Below, piece by piece: positions 23,115 to 33,769 of a DNA stretch of 64,000 nucleotides. The stretch is from Syngnathus acus (lineage: Eukaryota; Chordata; Actinopteri; Syngnathiformes; Syngnathidae), in NCBI RefSeq assembly GCF_901709675.1, contig NC_051105.1:13502604-13566603 (forward strand), in the 5' to 3' direction. Below the pieces are notes generated by a model. The model worked only from the letters and a program-made list of their open reading frames with translations, was not told where the DNA came from and searched no databases. The translations under genes were made by a program, and so were the position numbers. How positions within the stretch are numbered: the first letter of the stretch is position 1; every line of letters starts with the position of its first letter.

Positions 23115-23175
23115 CCCAATGATCGTCACACACGCAGGGAGGCAATGGGTCCCATTTTTATAGTCTTTGGTATGG
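23115..23175 (-). repeat. SINE s1 stub within pogo-like copy B
   Basis: Only the first and last parts of the SINE body remain, joined by an internal deletion. The position relative to the transposon end matches copies A and C. Confidence 0.75.
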
Positions 23176-23721
23176 TCTTAACTAGGCTGGATGTATTTTT
23201 TTTTGTTGGCGTTGATTTCTCCGACTGCCCGTAAAGGCACCACCGCGATCAGATGAAAAGAGAGGAAAGTGACGTGCGGACATGTGAAAAAGGCGGCTCT
23301 GTATGGGAGAGACGTTGAAGAGGAATAAAAACACCCTTGGAAACCAAAACTTGCCCCTCGTCGTGACTCGGAGCCGCAACAAATGTTTCGGATTTGTGTA
23401 GGGCAGTGGTCCCCAACCACCGGGCCGCGGACCGGTACCGGTCCGTGGGTCACTTTGTACCGGGCCGCCAAGCCACACAGAAAAAAAAAAATAAATTGTT
23501 TTAATCGACGATCAATTAATTCAGGTCAAGACGCTCGTCCCGGTCACGTGACGTGTTTCCCCAGTCGAGCCCGCAAAGCTAGCAAAAATGAGTAAGTATT
23601 TATTTTGAAAAATGTAAAAAAATTGGCGATTCTCTCCCAATTACATCCGTCGGTTCAGGTCAAGACGCTCGTCTCGGTCACGTGACATGTCACCTCAGTT
23701 GAGCCCGCGAAGCAAGCAAAA

Positions 23722-24042
23722 ATGAGCAAGAAACAGAGATGTTTGGAAAGCTTCTTCGGAAAGGGAAAAAAGCCCAATGAGGAGACGGAAGAAGAAGAGG
23801 CTACGACTTCTAAGAAAAGGAAAGCTGCATTTAAAAGACTATGACGCGCCAAGCCCACTCTGCATAATATGTGGCGACAGGCTAGCTAACGAGGCAATGA
23901 AGCCCTCAAAACTGCTTCGGCACATGGAGACCAAGCATCCTGCGTTAAAAGACAAACCTTAACCACTTCGGGTGTCATTGTCTCCGATTAAGCCTAGATG
24001 GGACCGGCTCGTTTCTGAGAAACAAGCTCAGTGCTCCCACTA
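23722..24042 (+). pseudogene. hAT transposase deletion derivative, BED finger plus C-terminus
   Basis: Start MSKKQRCLESFFGKGKK at 23722 leads to a basic segment and then, in a shifted frame, a BED-type zinc finger (CIICGDRLANEAMKPSKLL, RHMETKH: Cys2 and His2 ligands present). After DKP the sequence jumps to the last residues of the protein (LRVSLSPIKPRWDRLVSEKQ, stop). The catalytic core is deleted. It is the broken sister of the intact 147-codon frame at 59512-59955. Confidence 0.8.
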
Positions 24043-24098
24043 ATTCAATGTAATGGTGAGTTTTATTTTAATGTCGTTTATACTTGTTTTTATGCCAG

Positions 24099-25192
24099 TG
24101 AAGGAATAGGGTCAAAAGACACAAAACCCGCCTAGCCACAATAACAGATACGCTGATATAAGATAATAACAGAGGTTGCTACAACTTCACGATTCAATAT
24201 GTATTTCTGTGCACTGCAAAATAAATGTCTTTTGATATGTTGCCTAAATAGCTTAATGACCCTTAAGGAACTGTGTAATGCATGCCTGATGTTTTCTCTC
24301 TAAATCATGGACACGGCCAGAGTCGTCTTGACCGTTCAGTACTTGATTATATCTTGTGTTTTGACTAAACGTCATATGTCGCCTAATGCGGGACGCCAGC
24401 TTTTCGATTACTACTGAACGCTCTGCACAGAGGGAAATGTTTTGCCTAACAAAGAATAGATATGGTGGGAAGCATGATTAAACTAAGAATATAATGATGT
24501 GAGCAAAGACATGGAGTATCAAAAGAACTAACTTTGCATAGTCAGGGAACAGTAATAGATTAATGATGTTACAGCCAAAAAGCTCACATAAATTCGTACA
24601 AAATGACAAAAGTGAAAGAATGAGGTACGACAGTATATGTGCAAGGATGGAGGAGAATGTTTACAGGAAGGTCACTCGGAGATAAAAACCAGCTGGTGCC
24701 AAAAGGAGACAGCCAAGGACTCGGCCAAAGATGATCACCAAGGCCGAAAGACGGGATGGAAGACAACAGCCCCCACACACACACCGAATCGTCCAGAACC
24801 AGCACCCACTCCCATGGAATCAAACTCTACTGCGAACTCGCCCCACCCCAACGACTCATCACCCATCAAACTCGCCCCACACCGGCCTGGGCAACTGAAT
24901 ATAAGCTCACCAAAGAACCTTGAACGTTGCCTTTTCTGAATGGAGACTTTCTGCTCTTGAAGGGCCCAGCGCTGTATTGTACTTTCCTGAAAACAGAGCT
25001 TTCTTAACAAGAATTATGATTGAACTCAACCAACCTGTGTAAGTCTAATTTCTGCTTCAGTGTCTTTGCATTTTCCTAAATCTGAAGAAATTAAACGAGC
25101 ACGCAGTGAGTGAATTGGATAACAGGTGATTGGCAATGGCTTTTGCCGTAAGGCGCAGATAGCGCTCCCTAAATTGTGGACCAAATCCAACA
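24099..25192 (+). mobile_element. Solo LTR of a retrovirus-like element
   Basis: The 1,094-bp segment begins TGAAGGAATAGG and ends CCAACA, and is flanked by CCAG at 24095-24098 and 25193-25196. A second hAT copy (59990-60015) shows the uninterrupted sequence with one CCAG. An ATTAAA possible polyadenylation signal lies near 25090. No internal genes remain, so two LTRs must have recombined. A 4-bp duplication fits several retrovirus-like groups; the family is not identified. Confidence 0.8.
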
Positions 25193-25818
25193 CCAGTCGT
25201 ATCATTTTATTTCATCGTATTCATATATTTGTTATAAATGTATTATTTATTTATATAAATGTATTATTTAGTTATATAAATCTATTATTTATTTATATAA
25301 AGGCCGGTCCGCGAAAATATTTTTGACACGTAACCGGTCCGTGGCGCAAAAAAGGTTGGGGATCACTGGTGTAGGGTACATTGTGACAGCAAACGAGCAG
25401 GTGATCGAGCAAGCGTCTGATACGAGAGCATTGCGTTCGTATGGAGCGTGTTTGAAGTGAACAGCAGAGACGAAAGGAACAAGGCAAAGTGTTGTGAAAT
25501 AAAATATTACCTGTAATACGCATTTTGTTATTTGCTGATTGTATTAAACTATCACATTCATTGTCAGTCAAGAAGAGAAGAGGACTATTATCCCTTCTTT
25601 GACGAAATGACCAGAGCACAGTACAAACACACTATTGTTCTTGTAACGTGTTTTGTATTTAAATCCTGTCTGCCCCTCGCTCACCGTCGGATCATTGCAT
25701 GTGTTACTGTCATGATGTCTGTTTGGTTTCTGTTCCTGTCTTTGGTAATGTCACCCTGTCTTTTTGTTCCACGTCTTTGTCGGTCAGTCCTGTTGTTGGT
25801 TTTGTTGTACCATGATTT

Positions 25819-25853
<35 letters not shown>

Positions 25854-25989
25854 TTTTTTTTTAATTTTTTAAAAAATTTGTATCCATGTATAATGCGCAC
25901 CCCAGATTTTAGGACAATAAATTAGTTAAATTTTGCGTATTATACACGGAAAAAAACGGTAAGTGCTTTCTTTGTGTGGGAGGAGAAAG

Positions 25990-26127
25990 ATTGAAACTCT
26001 GGGTCTTTTATAGTAAACCTGCCAGTGAGCAGGTTATGTTCACAGATTAAGTTACCGCAGTAACTGACCCAGAGTTTAATTTACCTCTCTTTCTGGAACG
26101 GATAACTCAGAGTTTCCCTTGTTTCAC
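25990..26127. mobile_element. Palindromic MITE, possibly PIF/Harbinger
   Basis: The ends GAAACTCTGGGT and ACTCAGAGTTTC are inverted, and the centre contains GTTACCGCAGTAAC, itself near-palindromic. The layout matches a known fish MITE type. The target duplication is not clear. Confidence 0.5.
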
Positions 26128-26218
26128 ATTACCCGCTCCTTTGGACATATTACTTTACTTTAACACCTCTTGCTTCCCTGATTTGGATCCTCATCCTGAA
26201 GCAATCCTGACACTATTA

Positions 26219-27541
26219 CCGTAATTTTCGGACTATAAATCGCTCCGGAGTACAAGTCGCATCAGCCATAAAATGCCCAAAAAAGTGAAAAAAACATAAG
26301 TCGCTCCGGAGTATAAGTCGCATTTTGGGGGCAATTTATTCGACAAAATCCAACACCAAGAACAGTCATGAACGAGCAACAACAGGCTAAACGATAGGTA
26401 TGCTAACGTGACATAAACACAAACGAAGAGCTAAGAACGGCCCTGACGTAACATTCAGAGTTATTCAAAAAACTATTACATAAATAACACGTTAATAAAA
26501 CCATCTGTGTCACTCCAATTCATTAAATCCATCGATCGTCCTTTGTCAACAATGCGTGCGCGCCGCTGTCGGCGCTTGCACTTCAAAATATTCCACAGGC
26601 CCATATAACGATATATAAATTATATATCAAATAACTATTATATAAGCAATAATGTTATCAAACCATCTGTGTCACTCCAAATCATTAAATCCATCGATCG
26701 TCCTTTGTCAACAATGGGTGCGCGCAGCTGACGGCGCTTGTACTTCAAAATATTCCACAGGCCCATATAACAATATATAAATTAGATATCAAATAACTAT
26801 TATATAACCAATAGTTTTATCAAACCATCTGTGCACTCTAAATCATTAAATCCATCGATCAAATTCCTCGTCCTTTGTCAACAACGCCGCGCGTGCGCCC
26901 TGACGTCAGCCTCGTCGTTATTCCACAGATCTACTATATAACTACATTGTAGCGTTAACAAAGTTCAAGGAAAGACGTGGGTTTGGTAAACGGCTCTTTA
27001 TTTAACAAAACAAACTTCCAGGCGTGTGGCGGCGTGGACTTCCAGCCACGGAAGTGGAAGAGAGCTCCATAGATTAGGACCGGGCGTGCGTAAAAGCCAT
27101 GACCGAGCCCCATCCACCGTCCCCGGACAGCCACCCGGCCGAGCGCCGGCCCCAGACTTCCATCCACGGAGGTGAAAGAGAGCTCCATAGAATAGGACCG
27201 GGCGTGCGTAAAAGCCATAATAGTTTTTCAAACCTTCTGTGTCACTCCAAATCCTTAAATCCTTCAAACTCTTCGTCCGCCGTGTCACTTAGAAACAAAG
27301 CCGCTAATGATGCCGGTAGTACGTGGGGTCCTTCGTCATCTCGTGATCAATCTTTGTCCTTTATGTAAACAACCGCCGCGCCACGCCGCGTCGCGCTGCT
27401 GACGTCACTTGAAATTCAAATTACATTTTTTTTTTTTTGGGGAACATTTTTGAAAAAAAACACATAAGTCGCTCCTTATTATAAGTCGCCCCTCCACCCA
27501 AACTATGAAAAAAAACGCGATTTATAGTCCGAAAATTACGG
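26219..27541. mobile_element. Mariner-type element (TTTTCGGACTATAA ends)
   Basis: Ends CCGTAATTTTCGGACTATAA and its inverted copy, flanked by TA (26217-26218 and 27542-27543). Subterminal GTCGC repeats are typical of the family. The interior holds a 162-bp tandem array (26461-26940) and one and a half units of a 117-bp repeat (about 27035-27215). It is non-coding. Related copies are at 30680-31594, 50811-50979, 63200-63296 and 63745-64000. Confidence 0.85.
26461..26940. repeat. Tandem repeat, about 162 bp x 3
   Basis: The CCATCTGTGT motif recurs at about 26501, 26663 and 26825, with matching ATTAAATCCATCGATC and CCACAGGCCCATATAAC stretches at the same spacing. A diverged further unit appears near 27228. 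Confidence 0.85.
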
Positions 27542-27543
27542 TA

Positions 27544-28649
27544 CTATTATTTGTGATACCAATGATCAAATATGTACTTCAATATAAAAATACAGCATCA
27601 GAATACATATTGGCAATATAAAATTGTCTTTCCGTCTGGGATTATTTATCTACTGGATTAAATATCAGTTCCAATGTTTAAAAATGTTATTGTATTAATT
27701 GTATTATGAATATATAGAAAGCAATGATTAACCACCACATTAATATAACCCGTAGATAAAGTTCCTCATTACAAGTAACTTGAAATCGAAAAAGTAATTT
27801 ATTACTCCACGCAGACAGTAATATTGTAAAGATTTTACTTTCAAATTCAAGTAACTAATATAAAATATCCTTACACACCACTGCTAGCGGTTTGGTGAAA
27901 AGGTTTGGGGGTGCACGAGGCAAAAGGAATTCGAAGGGGGGGGGGGATTTTTAACGGTAGTTCTGATTCCAACGACAGTAGCCTTCACATCTTTCTTTTG
28001 TTAGCTCAGTCATGCGACTTTTATAACATACCTCGTATTGAATTTACTTCCGTGTTATTGCTTCCCGCATTTGACACTTGTAGTGGGCTTTTGGATATCG
28101 GCGTGTCTGGGTTGTTTAGCGTGATAAATATAACTCGAAATTATGTCAAATGTACAAAAAAATATAGCCCTAAAAAAATTGGGAATGGGATTTTACGCCC
28201 AAAGCGTAAATCCTGTTTCGTTTTCAAAGCCAAACATGATTTGTGCCAGCATTAAGTCACGATACAGACGCACAAACGTCACGTTAATAAACAAAAAAAA
28301 CTTACTATTGATTGCATGGATCCACACAAAAGAAGAGAACAGAAGGAAAACATGGTCACGGAACATGCCGTTAAGGAATGCCATCTATTCGGTTGTTCTC
28401 TTAAAGTTGAAGGCGGCTGTATTTTGGAAATCCCACTGCGTTCTCGTTGGTACTTAACGGCACAAGTCTTCTCCCTCTTTAAACGAGCTATCATTGGTGC
28501 GTTACCACCGTGTGGACTGGAGTGGGATTACTACTTTGAGGATAAAACGGCACAGAGGTGAATATTATTTGCCTTGAACTAATACGGAACAGGTTGATTT
28601 TCAGCTTTTATTTCTAAAATGAAATAGGATCCAACACGAGACACAAATT
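27544..28649. other. Unclassified spacer
   Basis: 27544-27900 is AT-rich. 28270-28565 is less AT-rich, contains an 81-codon open frame (28316-28561), and includes GGTGCGTTACCACCGTGTGG, similar in kind to sequences I associate with fish promoters. No protein similarity was recognised, so I make no gene call. Confidence 0.4.
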
Positions 28650-29950
28650 CAAGATTCAAGATTGTCATGTGTACAAAAGGAAAGCACTTTTCTTTGTACA
28701 ATGACATTCTTTCGCTGTCCGTTAAAATGCCAGACAAGGTAAGGAAGATTAAAAGAAGATTAAAAAAAAAGTAAAAACACAAAATATAAAAACCACAATA
28801 TATACACAATATATACAACTACTAGGGTGAGGGATGTGCAATATAGGCGAGTGCAAAAATGGCATTGTGCAACAGTTGTGAGAGTTATAGTGAATGTACC
28901 GTTAAACGGGAGAATGCAGTGCAAAACAAAGTAAGTGTAAACAATGTACAGTATAAAGTGCAGATCAGTGACTGAGGTAGTGATCTGGTCAGCCGTTTAA
29001 GAGTCTAATGGCCGTGGGGAAGAAAGAGTTCTTGAAATGGGAGGTTTTACATTTTACACTTCTGTACCTCCGGCCTGAGGGGAGAAGTGTGAACAGTCCA
29101 TGTTGGGGGTGGGTGGGGTCTTTATGGATGGAGGCTGTTCTCCTGTGGACCCTACGGTGGATACTCTGCAGGGGGGGCAGCGGAGTCCGGGTGATTTTCT
29201 CTGCCGTCCTCACCACTCTCTGCAGTCTCTTGCGGTCCGCAGCGGTACAGCTGCCGTACCACACGGAGATGCAGCTGGTCATGATGCTCTGGATGCAGCA
29301 GCTGTAGAAGTTGCTGAGGATCTTGGGGGACATTCCAAACTTCCTCAGCCTCCTCTGGAAATACAGCCGCTGTTGAGCCTTTTTGACCAGCTGTGTGGTG
29401 TTGAGTGTCCAGGTGAGGTCGTCACTGAGATGGACACCCAGGTATTTGAAGCTGCTCACCCTCTCAACTTCAAGCTGTCGGATGAAAAGTGGCTGGTGAG
29501 GTCCCCTTTTCTTCCTCACGTCCACTGTCATCTCCTTCGTCTTGTCCGTGTTGATGGTGAGTTGTTTTCTTCACACCATGACACTAGACTAGACCTCCCT
29601 CCTGTAGCCCGCCTCGTCTCCGCCAGTGATGCGTCCAATCACTGCGGTGTCGTCTGCAAACGTCAGGATGATGTTGTCTTTGTGGGAGGCAACGCAGTCG
29701 TGGGTGAACAGGGTTTCGAAGATGGGGCTGAGCACGCATCCCTGTGGGGTACCAATGTTGGTGATGACGCTGGCTGAAGTCCTATTTCCGATCCTGACAT
29801 ACTGAGGCCTGCCAGTCAGGAAATCCAGGAGCCAGTCACAGAGGTTGGGGTGAAGACCGAGCGTGGACAGTTTATGGATGAGTTTGTGGGGGATGACCAT
29901 GTTGAAAGCAGAACTGTAATCCACGAAGAGCAAATAAAAAAACAGCTGGT
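28650..29950 (-). mobile_element. LINE family d, 5'-truncated
   Basis: The 3' end lies at the left with a TTCAAGAT repeat tail (28650-28665). The coding part holds reverse transcriptase and C-terminal region. A related 3' region with the same tail type is at 60065-60223. The 5' side fades out near 29950 within the polymerase. Confidence 0.85.
28989..29950 (-). pseudogene. LINE d ORF2 (RT and C-terminus), frameshifted
   Basis: The upstream piece shows [29 protein letters not shown] and [13 protein letters not shown] with the catalytic aspartates. Near 29535-29590 sequence is lost and the frame changes. The downstream piece has FKYLGVHLSDDLTW, a basic KKAQQRLYF region and [14 protein letters not shown], ending near 28989. 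The order matches the family a and b LINEs. Confidence 0.87.
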
Positions 29951-29960
29951 CTGTCTTGGA

Positions 29961-30478
29961 TTCCCGGGATATATTGCTCACAGCATTTCTCATACTGACC
30001 AAGAGATGGCAATAGTGTTGCGTTTGAAGATAATGTATAGTGTTCTGTAATATTAATTCATCAACATTCTAAATTTCACAAATGCAATCTACACACAAAA
30101 AAAAAAAGTTATTGGTACATATTTTTCAAATAACGATAGAGAGAAAACAATAAAATTAAATTAAAGTAGTTACAAAGTATTGAAGAATTATCTGAAAATC
30201 AAACACTTGAGTTGTTGTTGCTTTATAATAAATTCAATTTATGAAACAAGTCTGGACAAAGACGTTGATACTGTTAGATTATGTCCCAGTTCTTTCTCTT
30301 TAATCCAAAACATCCGGGTCACGGCACCATTTGTTAGATTATGGCCCAGTTATTTATCTTTAATGCTCGCTATGCTAATAGTAATCACCAAGAGGCTGCA
30401 GTTGAACTATTTAATGTATGCCAGAAAGATCACTACACAGCTGTGGAGCCTTATCTGCGAGGTGGCGGAAGAAGGTCT
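29961..30478. other. AT-rich spacer with a local repeat
   Basis: No gene seen. A 33-bp segment starting TGTTAGATTATG recurs 61 bp apart at about 30270 and 30331. Confidence 0.5.
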
Positions 30479-30679
30479 ACGCTAGGGTGACCTGATTTGG
30501 TTTCTGAAAAAGAGGACGCCTTTTTTGGAGGGGGGGGCGCTGTCATTTTTTGGCTGGGGTGGAGGGGTTAGGGGAGGGGGGTCATTTGTGTCATGACACA
30601 AATGACATGGTGTCTGTATAGAAATTGCATTTTTTGGCCCAAATAACACAAAACATATATAAAATAATAAAAACATTTA

Positions 30680-31594
30680 CCGTATTTTTCAGACTATAAA
30701 TCGCGTTTTTTTTCATAGTTTGGGTGGGGGGGCGACTTATACTGAGGAGTGACTTATATGTGAATTTTTTCACAAATTTTCAAAATTACAAAAAAAAAAA
30801 AAAGGGAAACCGCGATAAACAAACCGCGATGTAGCAAGGGATTACTGTAATTTGAATTGCAAGTGACGTCAGCGGTGGGGCGCGGCGCGGCGGTTGTTTA
30901 CATAAAGGACAAAGGATTCGATCACGGGATGACGAAGATGACGAAGGGCCCCACGTACTACCGGCATCATTAGTGGCTTTGTTTATAAGTGACACAGAGG
31001 ATGAAGAGTTTGAAGGATTTAATGATTTGGAGTGACACAGAAGGTTTGAAAAACTATTATGGCTTTTACGCACACCCGGTCCTACTCTACGGAGCTCTAG
31101 TTCACCTCCGTGGATCGAAGTCGGGGGCCGGCGCTCGGCCAGGTGGCTGTCCGGGGACGGTGGATGGGGCTCGGACATGGCTTTTACGCACGCCCGGTCC
31201 TATTCTACGGAGCTCTCTTCCACCTCCGTGGCTGGAAGTTGGGGGCCGGCGCTCGGCAGCTGGCTGTCCGGGGACGGTGGATGGGGGTCGGACACTGCTC
31301 TTACGCACGCCCGGTCCTACTCTACGGAGGTCCCAGCCACCTCCGCGGCTGGAAGTGCCACCTCCGGAGATGGAAGTCCACACCGCCACACGCCTGGAAG
31401 TCGACGCCGGTGCTTGTGGCCGTGAACTATTTATGTTATACTTATTTGATATATTTTATTTCGTGTAGCAACTTGTATATGTTTTTATCGTTACAGTTCA
31501 GTAGTTGTTGGCTCGTTGAACTCTTGTTTTATTAAATAAAGAGCCGTTTACCAAACCCACGTCTTTCCTTGTACTTTCTTAACGCTACAATATA
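30680..31594. mobile_element. Mariner-type element copy, truncated on the right
   Basis: The left end is CCGTATTTTTCAGACTATAA next to TA at 30678-30679. The interior matches 26219-27541 in inverse order. The right end is missing: at about 31594 the sequence passes directly into pogo-like copy C. A fragment ending CAAGGGATTACTG (30800-30847), the end of a Tigger-type element, is embedded near the left. Confidence 0.75.
31060..31335. repeat. Minisatellite, about 117 bp x 2.4
   Basis: Each unit starts with CTTTTACGCAC.CCCGGTCCTA and contains GGCTGTCCGGGGACGGTGGA. Units start near 31061, 31179 and 31293. The inverse arrangement with about 1.5 units is at 27035-27215, so copy number differs between element copies. 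Confidence 0.85.
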
Positions 31595-32137
31595 GATCAA
31601 GTTTTGGTTTCCAAGGGTGTTTTTATTCCTCTTCAACTTCTCTCCCATACAGAGCCGCCTTTTTCACATGTCCGCACGTCACTTTCCTCTCTTTTCATTT
31701 TAACCTAACTGATCGCGGTGGTGCCTTTATGGGCAGTCGGAGAAATCAACGCCAACAAAAAAATACATCCAGCCTAGTTAAGACCATACCAAAGACTATA
31801 AAAATGGGACCCATTGCCTCCCTGCTTGGCACTCAGCATTAAGGGTTGGAATTGGGGGGTTAGATCACTAAATGATTCCCGAGCGTGGCGCCGCTGCTGC
31901 TCACTGCTCCCCTCTCCCCCAGGGGATGGATCAAAATCACACGGGGATGGGTCAAATGCAGAGGACAAATTTCACCACACCCAGATGCGTGTGTGACGAT
32001 CATTGGGACTTAAAAAAAAAAAAAAGTCAAAATTTGGGTGCGTATTTTACATGGGTACAGGCTTTTTTCCAGCATTGACATGCCATTTTTAGGGTGCGTA
32101 TTATACATGGGGGCGCATTATACATGGAAAAAAACGG
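31595..32137. mobile_element. pogo-like transposon copy C, left-truncated
   Basis: The sequence is the inverse of the end region of copies A and B, from the CCCTTGGAAACCAAAACTT segment to the terminal ACGG, followed by TA at 32138-32139. It carries the SINE s1 body at 31784-32012 in the plus orientation, 125 bp from the end. The left part is lost at a junction with the mariner-type element. Confidence 0.82.
31784..32012 (+). repeat. SINE s1 body within pogo-like copy C
   Basis: Same SINE body as at 2546-2777, same distance from the transposon end, ending in ATCATTGGGACTT before an A-run. The tRNA-like head is absent. Confidence 0.85.
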
Positions 32138-32139
32138 TA

Positions 32140-33019
32140 CGTGATTGGATTAAGAAAGGATTATGACTACGAGGTAAAGGATATTGCTAATGCTGATCAG
32201 ACTCCACTCACGTTTGATTTACCGGCAAATCGCACCATGGCCTTCAAAGGAACAGACACTAACAATTAAATCGTCTGGGAACGAAAAGAACAGGTTCACG
32301 GTTATGCTAGGGGCATATGGGGATGGGAAGAAAATGCGGCCCTATATAATATTCAAAAGAAAAACCCTCCCTAAGAACATAGTGTGGCCTTCTGGTGTGA
32401 TTGTCAGGTGCCAGAGCAAAGGATGGATGGACGAGGCACTGACTAAAGACTGGCTGAAGACTGTCTGGTGCGCAAATCCATCCATCAAAAGAAGAATGCT
32501 TGTGTTGGATGCCTTCCGCTGCCACAGGATGCCAGTCATCAAGGACATCTTGAAAGAAAACAGAACGGATCTCGTGATAATTCCCGGTGGTATGACATCG
32601 CAGTTGCAGGTGCTGGGCGTCTCCTGCAACATACCTTTCAAGACATCCATGCGGCGGCGATGGACTGAGTGGATGCGAGTGGGCATCACCAGTTCACAGC
32701 AGGAGGTAATTTAAAGAAGGTGGACCTCCTGGCCATAGCCACTTGGATTGCGCAAGACAGGGAAGAGCTTGATACCAACATCATCATCAAGGGATTCAAA
32801 AAGTGCTGCCTCACAAACAAAATGGATGGCACCGAAGATGACATTCTGTGGGAGGATCTGGTTGCATCGCGTGCTATGGAAGTAGAGGAGGAGGAGGAAG
32901 ATGAGGATTGCGTACTGGATGAGGAGATGTACGCTGATGATCAGAATCAGCTGCAAGCTTTGCAAAACCTCTTCAAAGAGTCAGATTCAGACTCTGACGA
33001 TTCGTTCAATAGATGTTAG
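32140..33019 (+). pseudogene. pogo-type DDE transposase, truncated, third Asp lost
   Basis: The catalytic domain can be followed through three frames. NADQTPLTFDLP holds the first aspartate; FTVMLGAYGDGKKM, FKRKTLPK and GWMDEALTKDWLKTVW follow; LVLDAFRCH holds the second. The usual LQPLDVSVN block reads LQVLGVSCN, so the third catalytic aspartate is glycine. An acidic C-terminal tail rich in Glu and Asp/Ser ends at 33019. The N-terminal DNA-binding helix-turn-helix domains are absent. Two frameshifts (near 32260 and 32670) and the lost Asp make it inactive. Confidence 0.88.
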
Positions 33020-33601
33020 AGTATTGATTTATGTATTGTTCTCTTCTTGTCATGTTGTGACAGAATGTGGGTTGAATAAATAAATATAAATAGTGTGTTT
33101 GTACTGTGCTCTGGTCATTTCGCCAAAGAAGGGATAATAGTCCTCTTCTCTTCTTGACTGACAATGAATGCGATAGTTTAATACAATCAGCAAATAACAA
33201 AATGCGTATTACAGGTAATATTTTATTTCACAACACTTTGCCTTGTTCCTTTCCTCTCTGCTGTTCACTTCAAACACGCTCCATACGAACACAATGCTCT
33301 CGTATCAGACGCTTGCTCGATCACCTGCTCGTTTGCTGTCACAAGGTACCCTACACAAATCCGAAACATTTCTCCGCGATCGAGTTTGCTAGCGCATGCG
33401 CAGTGATACTGACCGGCAGAATAACATCCGGTTGTTCCCAAAGATGATCTTTTTTCTGAAATAATTTTACGTTTACGGACTTAAGTAGGAGTCAAAATTT
33501 GGGTGCATATTATACATGGGTACAGGCTTTTTTCCAGCATCGACATGCCATTTTTAGGGTGCGTATTATACATGGGGGCGCATTATACATGGAAAAAACG
33601 G
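32140..33601 (+). mobile_element. pogo-like transposon with transposase remnant
   Basis: The coding remnant is followed by a right arm (33020-33601) that matches, inversely, parts of copies A and B, and ends with the same GCATTATACATGG...ACGG terminus and TA at 33602-33603. This ties the non-coding copies to the pogo/Tigger branch of Tc1/mariner. The left arm and transposase N-terminus are missing, replaced by copy C. Confidence 0.82.
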
Positions 33602-33603
33602 TA

Positions 33604-33769
33604 ATATTATAATTGATATAATATATTATAATAATATATTATAATCGAATATTAATTAATACGTTATGTTGATGTTTATGCGCTGGATAGATTTTCTTGT
33701 GCGCTGAGAATGTGCGGGCAGTGCGCGATTGCGCACGCGCGCAGTTTAGAGGGAACATTGGTCTGGAGA
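33604..33769. other. AT-rich joint, no feature
   Basis: AATATTAT-rich stretch followed by a CGCGC-rich segment; no gene. Confidence 0.5.

Larger units (their letters stand above)
23404..25368 (+). mobile_element. hAT element (CAGTGGTCCCCAACC ends) in pogo-like copy B
   Basis: Ends CAGTGGTCCCCAACCACCGG and GGTTGGGGATCACTG. GTGTAGGG is duplicated at 23396-23403 and 25369-25376. Copy A shows the unoccupied site at about 3636-3650 with a single GTGTAGGG, so the boundaries are certain. The element keeps a broken frame with a BED zinc finger. It was itself hit by an LTR element (24099-25192). Confidence 0.95.
22991..25959. mobile_element. pogo-like DNA transposon copy B
   Basis: Ends CCGTTTTTTTCCGTGTATAA and inverted partner, flanked by TA (22989-22990 and 25960-25961). 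The net length without the inserted hAT element is about 1.0 kb. It shares the interior with copy A (3170-3790), including the stretch into which the hAT element inserted. It has no coding capacity and carries a SINE s1 stub at 23115-23175. Confidence 0.88.
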
